Of a stretch of 39,474 bases of DNA, positions 33,801 through 39,474 are shown in pieces (position 1 is the first letter of the stretch; each line of letters opens with the position of its first letter). The position numbers and the translations under genes are program-made. This DNA is from Bacteroidales bacterium UBA5342 (GTDB taxonomy: Bacteria > Bacteroidota > Bacteroidia > Bacteroidales > UBA5342): NCBI GenBank assembly GCA_002408065.1, contig DHQI01000117.1, forward strand, positions 1-39,474. Direction: 5' to 3'. The notes under the pieces are model-generated. The model saw only the letters and a program-made list of their open reading frames with translations. It ran no database searches and was not told where the DNA came from.

Positions 33801-34135
33801 CGCGCTATACGGTTAAGCGCTGTGGTTCGCAAAATGATATTTGCGGGATCGGTCTGCTTGTAACGCACCGAGCGCCGGTAAGACGAAGGCAAAAACAAGA
33901 CGTGCTTTTCCCCTAACAATTCGACCAAATCGTTGAAAAAATAAGCGGCCTCTTCGCGGTCGTTCAGCAAACAAAGTTGAGCTTGTTCTAAAACCTGAAA
34001 CAAGGTAGCAGACAGAACCGCAGGTAATGAACCAACAGTCCCTTGAAGCTCCACATTATGGGTTTTTAGCGTCGCTAACAAAGAGGGCAACACCGGGTGC
34101 TGTTTATATTTTTGAAGTAATTCGGAAATCTGCAT
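30818..34135 (-). CDS. mfd: Transcription-repair coupling factor
   Basis: A 1105-residue Mfd translocase that removes RNA polymerase stalled at DNA damage and recruits UvrA. It has the UvrB-like N-terminal module (about 1-350, including FEEPGHYAIRGGIVDVFSF-like sequence), the RNA-polymerase-interacting domain (LNQGDYVVHSDHGIGKFAGL, about 425-445), then an SF2 motor with Walker A GDVGFGKTE, DEEQKFG and TATPIPRTMQ, the TRG motif region, and a C-terminal UvrA-masking domain. Length is typical of Bacteroidota. I chose the ATG at 34135; an in-frame TTG two codons earlier is less likely. It follows the cytochrome b gene by 97 nt. Confidence 0.98.
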   Translation of the reverse strand: MQISELLQKYKQHPVLPSLLATLKTHNVELQGTVGSLPAVLSATLFQVLEQAQLCLLNDREEAAYFFNDLVELLGEKHVLFLPSSYRRSVRYKQTDPANIILRTTALNRIARQQKLLIVTYPDAVIEKVTTSKNIRKKTFTTQVGDEPGIDFLHEMLEEFGFERVDFVEEPGHYAIRGGIVDVFSFSNDYPFRLTFFDDEVESIRTFDIDNQLSLASVEKVTIIPELKHENSKELISLFDFISKETLLMLADVSYASDFIKDLKQETLDAYEEDGKDWVLNGLIGRQHMLDLPRDFRTIHLSRAVDANAKAIAFRSKVQPAFQKNFDLLFDFLERSKTDGLSSYILSNSEKQIQRLQAIFEDSERPQEFKAVTGILHAGFTDDDLLLNVLTDHQIFERYHRFKLKSDRLQRSKAGLTLKEITQLNQGDYVVHSDHGIGKFAGLVRTHEDGQIKESIKLVYRDNDIIFVSIHSLHRISKYKGQDGEPPKINKLGSGAWNKLKEKAKKQIKDIARDLIKLYAKRKEEKGFAYSPDSYLQTEMEASFMYEDTPDQLKATQSLKEDMESEMPMDRLVCGDVGFGKTEIAIRAAFKAATDGKQTAVLVPTTILAFQHFRSFKKRLQDFPVTVEYISRFRTAKEVKDVLTRLKAGEVDIIIGTHKLTSKTVQFKDLGLLVIDEEQKFGVAVKEKLKQLRVNVDTLTLTATPIPRTMQFSLMGARELSVINTPPPNRYPILTEIHSFNHDIIREAIMYELDRDGQVFFVNNRIKGLLELEKLLHRIVPDVRVAIGHGQMAGHELEEIMVDFMAGKYDVLLATTIIESGVDIPNVNTIIINDAQNYGLSELHQLRGRVGRTNKRAFCYLLAPPLTTLPADSRRRLKAIEQFSELGSGFNIALQDLDIRGAGNLLGGEQSGFITDIGIETYNQILNEAMLELRNDEFKDVLEDRNTDMDYNQQFVTDCQIDSDLQLLIPNDYVSNVTERMNLYRELDALANIEELAGFRQRLEDRFGPIPEEVEELLIVSKLRKKAIELAVEKLVLKRGKMICYFVANQDSVFYQSPVFMQVLQYVQTNPLKCRMKEGSSRLSLSFAGVSSVVSALNLLSEIKA

Positions 34136-34232
34136 TATCAAATCTTAAAGAGGACTGCAAAGCAAAGGCTTTTATGCAAAAAACGGGATAAATCCCCTCT
34201 CGCAAAGCTAATTCATTAATAAAAAGGTATAA

Positions 34233-35489
34233 TCAGACAAACAGTTTCATTCCTTCACCACGCAAAAACTGCGAAACCAGCATCATCACGATGTATGAAG
34301 TAAGCACAGAACTGACAATGATTTGAAACAACTCAGCTGTTTGCAGTTGCTGCTTTTTATTTTTATAAAAAATAAAAGCTGCAAAAGGTAAGACATACAA
34401 AAGTACCGGAATGACACCTCCAGCGAACCAGACAGGCAAACCAGACATTGCTGTTTTCAACACATAATCCATCAACAGAATCAATGCAAAGGTGTATACA
34501 AAAGCAAAAACACTGCTTTCTATGGTCAGTATTTTTCCCCGTTCGGAATGAAACCAAACCCCCGAATTGATTTGGTCGTATTTAAAATAAGGCAAAGCAA
34601 AAAACAAGACCGTCACCAGCATCGGCACTATAAAAGCCGAGAACAGCGGATCAAGATGTAAGAGCAACTCCTGTGCTCCTAAGAAATACCACGGCGCCTT
34701 ATTAGGGTTTGGACTTACTGCCGGATTGGCCTGTTCCTCTAAGGGAGCATTAAAAACTGCAGATACAAGAACTAAGGCAGCTATCACAATCATAGCCACT
34801 AAAGCCTCACGTGGCACCAGGCTTTTGCGGGTATCCACCATTTCACGTTGAACTCCAGCCGGTGTTGCCACCCCACCAGCCATACGTACCAACCAGAAAT
34901 GCAGAGACATAAACACCAACATCGCAATAGGTAAGAGGCTCGTATGAAGATTGTAAAAGTTGAGTAAGGTATGCCCGTTAATAGTGTCAGCCCCCCGCAA
35001 AGCTTGCGCCATAGCTTTTCCCACAAAAGGGATGTATTCCACCAGCTGTGTCATCACCGTTACCGCCCAATAAGCCAACTGATCCCAAGGCAATAAATAT
35101 CCTGTGAAATTAAAGAATAAAACCATCAGGAAAAGAATCAAACCATAAATCCAGTTCTTGGCTCTCTTGCGATACAAAGAATGACTATAATACACCCTGA
35201 CAAGATGTAGAAAACTGGTAAAGACCATCAGGTGAGCCGAAAAATGGTGAATATTGCGTAACCAACGCCCAAACAGCACTTCATTCTCTAAATATTGGAT
35301 AGAATCATAAGCTCCCTCTACGGTAGGCACATAAGAAAAACGCAGCAAAATACCGGTAATAGCTAAGATAACAAACAATAGAGCATTGATTCCCCCCAAA
35401 CCAAAAGTGCGGTTAAACGCAATAGACTGTACTGAGACCTTCTTAGGGTGAAGGTGCATGATAAATCGCTCTATAGCTTCAAACTTCAT
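34233..35489 (-). CDS. b6-type cytochrome b, orphan
   Basis: A 418-residue quinol-oxidising cytochrome b with an N-terminal four-helix heme domain fused to a C-terminal subunit-IV-like part. Heme-ligand pairs are His81/His95 (14 apart) and His182/His197 (15 apart, as in cytochrome b6 rather than bc1), and PWDQLAYWAV is a b6 motif. The quinol-site PEWY motif reads APWYF (about 262-267), so the usual Glu is replaced. No Rieske or cytochrome c gene lies nearby. Its ATG overlaps the ftcD stop codon (ATGA), which implies coupled translation, an unexpected pairing. Membrane-embedded; the electron acceptor is unknown. Confidence 0.9.
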   Translation of the reverse strand: MKFEAIERFIMHLHPKKVSVQSIAFNRTFGLGGINALLFVILAITGILLRFSYVPTVEGAYDSIQYLENEVLFGRWLRNIHHFSAHLMVFTSFLHLVRVYYSHSLYRKRAKNWIYGLILFLMVLFFNFTGYLLPWDQLAYWAVTVMTQLVEYIPFVGKAMAQALRGADTINGHTLLNFYNLHTSLLPIAMLVFMSLHFWLVRMAGGVATPAGVQREMVDTRKSLVPREALVAMIVIAALVLVSAVFNAPLEEQANPAVSPNPNKAPWYFLGAQELLLHLDPLFSAFIVPMLVTVLFFALPYFKYDQINSGVWFHSERGKILTIESSVFAFVYTFALILLMDYVLKTAMSGLPVWFAGGVIPVLLYVLPFAAFIFYKNKKQQLQTAELFQIIVSSVLTSYIVMMLVSQFLRGEGMKLFV

Positions 35490-36526
35490 TGTAACAGATA
35501 TTCAATAATTCTTTCTTCGGCTTTAAAATTATCCACTTGGGTTAAGCCTAATTTTTCAATGGCCAAAGCTATACTTTCTTTTTCAGAGAGCAAACCTCCA
35601 CCGTAAAAACTTCCACTTTCTAAAAGGCATCGTTTAGGGCTCAGTCCTATCAATTCCGATCCACCTATTGCTACGCCACGTGCAGCAGCCAGTTTTTTTA
35701 CCATCTCATACACTTCGTGCAAGCCTACCCTTTCAGTATTAGTTATATTGGTAGAAACCTGTACCATATCAAACTCCGGCACATCCCAGCCTATGGCTTT
35801 TACCCCCTGAAACAGTCCCGCAACCCTTTCCCCCTTCTTTACCTTACCACTTTCGCGAATAAGAGAGGCTATTTCTTTAGCGATAGAAACATCTCGCGAC
35901 TTGAGGTTGACATTATAAGCTAATAAAAAGGAGCGTGCTCCCATTACAGTAGCACCACTACGCGCGTTAAAAGCCACTTGGTTATCAGCCAGCCAACCGG
36001 GGTGCTTCATTTTCTGCTCCAAGCCCTCATATTCCCCCTGACGAATTTGTTCCAAACGTTTGCGGTAAGGTTTTTCAGAAGAATACTCGTAGTTAAAAAC
36101 CGGAATAGCCAAAGCTTCACCTATACGCCGGGTAAGGCGTTTCGATATCGCCAAACAATCGCCCATGCACACAGCAGACACCGGAATGATGGGAAAAACA
36201 TCTACGGCTCCCATCCGTGGATGCGTGCCGGTCTGTTGACGCATATCAATCAATTCAGCCGCCTTTTTCACCGCCATAAATGCAGCCTCTTCAACACCTT
36301 CGGGACTACCGGCAAAAGTAAGCACTGTACGGTTAGCATCGTAGCCCATATCGACGTGCAGTACTTTTACTCCTTGTACCGCATGAATAGCTGCCACTAT
36401 TTGATCAATAATGGTTTTATCTCTCCCCTCACTAAAATTGGGGACACATTCTATAATTTCAGCACCTCCTATCCCAAAAGAAGAGGTGGAACATTCAGGC
36501 TTATTGTTTTTATCTAATAAATGCAT
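35486..36526 (-). CDS. ftcD: Glutamate formimidoyltransferase
   Basis: About 346 residues; transfers the formimino group from formiminoglutamate, a histidine-degradation product, to tetrahydrofolate. The family hallmarks are IIECVPNFSEGRD near the start, then TGTHPRMGAVDVFPIIPV, FNARSGATVMGARSFLLAYNVNL and TNITNTERVGLHEVYE. Only the transferase domain is present; the cyclodeaminase half of mammalian FTCD is absent, as is common in bacteria. About 23 residues precede the conserved start; I use the ATG at 36526, but a GTG at 36550 would add eight more. No hut genes are adjacent. Four-base overlap with cytochrome b. Confidence 0.94.
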   Translation of the reverse strand: MHLLDKNNKPECSTSSFGIGGAEIIECVPNFSEGRDKTIIDQIVAAIHAVQGVKVLHVDMGYDANRTVLTFAGSPEGVEEAAFMAVKKAAELIDMRQQTGTHPRMGAVDVFPIIPVSAVCMGDCLAISKRLTRRIGEALAIPVFNYEYSSEKPYRKRLEQIRQGEYEGLEQKMKHPGWLADNQVAFNARSGATVMGARSFLLAYNVNLKSRDVSIAKEIASLIRESGKVKKGERVAGLFQGVKAIGWDVPEFDMVQVSTNITNTERVGLHEVYEMVKKLAAARGVAIGGSELIGLSPKRCLLESGSFYGGGLLSEKESIALAIEKLGLTQVDNFKAEERIIEYLLQ

Positions 36527-36586
36527 TTCCCGATCATCGTTTTGTGTCACCCTTGTCTTATCTTCGAAGAAAATCAGAAAGGTCTA

Positions 36587-38650
36587 CTAGTCATAGAAGG
36601 TCCACTGCAAGCCAAATTTTACCTGACGTGGATTAAAGGCGTAATGTGGTGCAGAAAAATACTCTAAGCTAGGCCAACCTTTATTAATGTGCTGCCCCAT
36701 CACGAAAAACCGCATGCGGCGTAAGAAAAAGTCTGCATAGACATTAACCATGGGATAGTTGCCTACTTCAACGTCAGTTTGATTATAGTAACGCCCTGTA
36801 GCAGGCATATAGCCCGGAGCATTATAAGCAGTATGGTAACGTGCTTCAGCCCCAATTTCAACATGCAATACTTTAAATAATATATGGCGCAGATAAAAAT
36901 TGGTATAAGCCGTCAGTTGTGGCAAAGGCAAAGCCTCCGCTGCACTGCTTTCCTGATAAACAATATCGTTCTCCCATACCAAATGTTTCCCTATTTCGAA
37001 ATCCTTTTCCAAACGTAAGGCCATTACTGCCATATTCCCGGAATGTTGATCCGGCATAGCGTCGGCATTAAAGTAAAGATACTCCTGCATATTATCGATG
37101 TCCAAGCTAAGCTTTAAATTGATAGCAGGAATACTCAATGTACCACCTAACTGTTGCTTAAAAGTGGCATCAAAATTATTGTCCCACCAAAAATTATTAG
37201 AATAATAATGCTGGTAAAAATAATCAGGGGTCTTGCGTTGAAAGTTAGCTCTCACACTCACTTCCCAATCACCCATATTAGGAAACACCTGGCGTATATT
37301 ACCTTTTACCTGCCAATCACCGACATTGTATCCCGATAGGTAAACATTGGCAGCAGCATCAAAGAAGAAGTGGGTGCCGTAACGCTTAAAAACAGAACCT
37401 CCAAAAGAAACATTCGTATACTTATAGCCCTCATAGTCATGGATAATATCCAGACGGTTAGAATCCATTGCTAATGAGCTATAGTCTTCCTTCAACTCAG
37501 AATATGTTTTGGACAAAGAGGTATCTTCTATCATATGCCAGGGCGCCTGACTGATAAACTCATTATCCATTTGAATGTATGCTCCTGCGCCAAATTTCCC
37601 CAAGTTATTAATTCTTTCATCCAAATATAACCCCACACGGTTGCTTACACGCCGTTTACGCACACTATCAGTTGTTAATGACGAATGGATATAAGCTGTA
37701 TCATAATAATAAGACATTCCAATAGCATCTTCATATTGCTTTACATCTGTCTCGAATTCAAATTGGTGAACCAAATTTAGGGCCGGCACAAATTCTGTTC
37801 CTACGGTATCTTCCAGTTGCACCTCACGGGTAATACCTATATTGTATTTTTGTTGTAAAGAGAGAAAACGATTCCGCGTGTATGACCTGGCATCATCATC
37901 CTGCATACGCACTTGTAAATTTTCTGGCTGACCACTTAGGCCAGTGGGTGGTGTGGTAATGATGGTATCTGTCCATACACTATTGGTTCCAAAACCGCCA
38001 TTTTCATAATTTTCTAAAGCACTGGCTCCAGCGTTTAAATAAGCGGAATACTTTTCGCCTGTATAACTGGAAAAGAAACCATAATTTTTATGACGCGTTG
38101 CCTGATCGGCATAACGTCCTCTGGCATAAACAATATCAAAATAAGCCCCAAGATTAATTTTTTCACCAATATTAGTAGAAAAAAGCCCGTTAAGGGATTC
38201 TTCGTTGTAATACTTAGGCCCACCATTACTATAATTTAATACAGTATACGGTGTCTTTGTGTTAATATATGGGATATTTGTGCGATTCTTGTAAAAAGCA
38301 TGATAAACATCTGAGAAGAAAAAATCAACGTCAGGACGATCAAAATATAAATTGGAAATATAGGGAGCCCCATAATTACCGAGATAGATATTAGACATAC
38401 TTTCCCTATACATTGGGTTATAATTATGTATCTGATGTAAAAAAGTATCTACGGCTACCTGAAAAGTGTCAAGATTGTCTGAATATGTTTTAAGGAAAAC
38501 AACTTTACTTCCCCCCATATGGGAGTGTTCGTGCTCATGCATGTCATCTCCATGTATTTCACTACCGGGAGCAGATAAGTGTTCCTGAGTGTAACTTACC
38601 CTCACACTCAACATAAAACATACTAAAATAAGACTGAGCTGTTTGGCCAT
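36587..38650 (-). CDS. Porin_10-like outer-membrane protein with His-rich N terminus
   Basis: A 687-residue putative porin. A signal peptide (about 1-21, ending SYT-QEH) is followed by the His/acid-rich stretch HGDDMHEHEHSHMGG (about 32-47), a likely divalent-metal-binding segment. Then comes a long beta-barrel with strands rich in Tyr, Asn and Gly, ending VKFGLQWTFYD. Blocks such as YNPMYRESMSNIYLGNYGAPYISNL and the FYKNRTNIPYINTKTPYTVLNY pattern resemble the 'putative porin' (Porin_10) family of Bacteroidota. I use the ATG at 38650, because the in-frame upstream start would run into the neighbouring gene and precedes a poorer signal. A near-leaderless promoter lies just before it. Confidence 0.85.
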   Translation of the reverse strand: MAKQLSLILVCFMLSVRVSYTQEHLSAPGSEIHGDDMHEHEHSHMGGSKVVFLKTYSDNLDTFQVAVDTFLHQIHNYNPMYRESMSNIYLGNYGAPYISNLYFDRPDVDFFFSDVYHAFYKNRTNIPYINTKTPYTVLNYSNGGPKYYNEESLNGLFSTNIGEKINLGAYFDIVYARGRYADQATRHKNYGFFSSYTGEKYSAYLNAGASALENYENGGFGTNSVWTDTIITTPPTGLSGQPENLQVRMQDDDARSYTRNRFLSLQQKYNIGITREVQLEDTVGTEFVPALNLVHQFEFETDVKQYEDAIGMSYYYDTAYIHSSLTTDSVRKRRVSNRVGLYLDERINNLGKFGAGAYIQMDNEFISQAPWHMIEDTSLSKTYSELKEDYSSLAMDSNRLDIIHDYEGYKYTNVSFGGSVFKRYGTHFFFDAAANVYLSGYNVGDWQVKGNIRQVFPNMGDWEVSVRANFQRKTPDYFYQHYYSNNFWWDNNFDATFKQQLGGTLSIPAINLKLSLDIDNMQEYLYFNADAMPDQHSGNMAVMALRLEKDFEIGKHLVWENDIVYQESSAAEALPLPQLTAYTNFYLRHILFKVLHVEIGAEARYHTAYNAPGYMPATGRYYNQTDVEVGNYPMVNVYADFFLRRMRFFVMGQHINKGWPSLEYFSAPHYAFNPRQVKFGLQWTFYD

Positions 38651-38654
38651 TGGA

Positions 38655-38662
38655 CAAAGATA
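38655..38662 (-). promoter_or_regulatory. -7 box immediately upstream of the porin ATG
   Basis: TATCTTTG on the minus strand is a perfect -7 element only 4 nt from the start codon, so the predicted transcript start falls at or next to the ATG. The -33 region is weak; the palindrome CTAAAATTTTAG (38674-38685) lies there instead. Confidence 0.45.
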
Positions 38663-38681
38663 GATGATTTTTACTAAAATT

Positions 38682-39395
38682 TTAGCGACGCCTAAACTCA
38701 CTACATATTATTCCTGTGGCAATAGCTACATTTAACGATTCGGAGCTTTTATCACCATACGACGGTATACTCAGACGATGCTTAACTCTCTTCTCCAACT
38801 CATCCGAAATACCCCTGCCTTCATTTCCCAGTACAATTACCCCCTCGGCGGGTAATTGACTTTCATAAACATTATCTCCATCCATGAATGTTCCAAAAAT
38901 AGGGCAGGTAACACGACGCAAAAGCTCAGGCAATTCGGTATAAATGACTTTTACCCTCGAAAGAGCCCCCATCGTAGCTTTAACGGTTTTACTATTGTAA
39001 ACGTCGGCACAAGCAGGTGAACAAAATACATACTTTATGCCAAACCAATCAGCGATTCGAATGATGGTACCCAAATTCCCGGGATCTTGAATATCATCTA
39101 ATGCTATAGACAGAGAGTCATCTATTTCCGAATACTCTATGGTATGCCTTTTTTGTTTAAAAACAGCTAAAACAGAAGATGCAGAAGATAAATGAGTGAT
39201 TTTGTTCATCTCTTTTTCTGAAATGATATCAGCCCCTTCAACATCATTACTGGTAGCAAAGCAATACACTTGCTCAAAATAGGGGGTTAAATCGCTTATC
39301 AGCTTTTCTCCTTCAGCTACAAATAAAGCTAGTTCGTCGCGCTTTCGTTTTCGTTGAAGTGAAGTAATAAGCTTTATTTGGTTTTTTGAGATCAT
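38682..39395 (-). CDS. SpoU-family (TrmH/RlmB-type) RNA 2'-O-methyltransferase
   Basis: A 237-residue SPOUT-class methyltransferase that adds a methyl group to a ribose of tRNA or rRNA using S-adenosylmethionine. An N-terminal substrate-binding domain (about 1-90, FVAEGEKLISDL) precedes the knotted catalytic domain with all three SpoU motifs: DDIQDPGNLGTIIRIADWFG (about 97-116), VIVLGNEGRGIS (about 185-196) and LSIPSYGDKSSESLNVAIATGI (about 208-229). The RNA target cannot be told from sequence; RlmB and TrmH relatives are the alternatives. It has a good promoter and is the first gene of the minus-strand block ending in mfd. Confidence 0.95.
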   Translation of the reverse strand: MISKNQIKLITSLQRKRKRDELALFVAEGEKLISDLTPYFEQVYCFATSNDVEGADIISEKEMNKITHLSSASSVLAVFKQKRHTIEYSEIDDSLSIALDDIQDPGNLGTIIRIADWFGIKYVFCSPACADVYNSKTVKATMGALSRVKVIYTELPELLRRVTCPIFGTFMDGDNVYESQLPAEGVIVLGNEGRGISDELEKRVKHRLSIPSYGDKSSESLNVAIATGIICSEFRRR

Positions 39396-39422
39396 ATTTA
39401 GCGACTTTTAAAAACGAAGGCA

Positions 39423-39453
39423 CGAATTTACGATATGTTGGTATATTTTCAAA
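39423..39453 (-). promoter_or_regulatory. Promoter of the SpoU methyltransferase gene
   Basis: On the minus strand TTG (39452-39450), a 19-nt spacer and TAAATTCG (39430-39423) match the -33/-7 pattern, 28 nt upstream of the ATG at 39395. Confidence 0.55.
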
Positions 39454-39474
39454 AAGCTATAAAACGAAAAAAGG

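Noticed and set aside
35978..36517. 179-residue plus-strand open frame
   Set aside because: Antisense to ftcD; no recognisable motif.

Overview
The window looks like chromosomal DNA from a member of the Bacteroidota, most likely an environmental or marine Bacteroidales/Marinilabiliales-type organism. I infer this from the TAnnTTTG-type promoter boxes, the scarcity of Shine-Dalgarno sequences, the many lipoproteins with acidic residues after the lipobox Cys, and marker families such as DUF4249, DUF4296, Porin_10-like, YozG/DUF2975 and TonB-dependent receptors with a carboxypeptidase-like N domain. Species cannot be fixed from the sequence alone.

Layout. 1-1.4 kb (minus): a DUF6250/DUF1961-like lipoprotein and ssb. 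1.5-10.3 kb (minus): one apparent operon that starts with a TetR regulator, whose promoter carries two tandem operator palindromes. It continues with an outer-membrane beta-barrel, two paralogous FtsX-type permeases flanking a LolD-like ATPase, a third, divergent permease and a LolA-like periplasmic carrier. Together these look like a complete inner-to-outer-membrane lipid or lipoprotein export route. Three of its junctions are occupied by paralogous four-helix-bundle (23S rRNA intervening-sequence protein type, S23/IVP) genes with repetitive flanks that are inverted with respect to each other. A fourth copy of the flanking repeat, without a gene, lies at the end of the operon. This is the most unusual structure in the window.

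10.4-15.9 kb (minus): ileS, a TraR/DksA-like protein, lspA and a DUF4296 lipoprotein, a housekeeping cluster. 15.9-16.46 kb: a long gene-free stretch with divergent promoters and a structured inverted repeat. 16.46-22.06 kb (plus): an AT-rich accessory block with an unknown lipoprotein, a TonB-dependent receptor plus DUF4249 lipoprotein pair, a decayed HlyD-type secretion gene and two small unknown lipoproteins.

22.2-30.7 kb (plus): a DUF2975 membrane protein with a YozG-like HTH regulator, a long periplasmic M16 peptidase, phenylacetate-CoA ligase, a beta-helix lipoprotein and a TPR protein. 30.8-39.4 kb (minus): a SpoU-family RNA methyltransferase, a Porin_10-like barrel with a His-rich N terminus, ftcD translationally coupled to an orphan b6-type cytochrome b, and mfd. 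I see no tRNA, rRNA, CRISPR array or classical transposase in the window.
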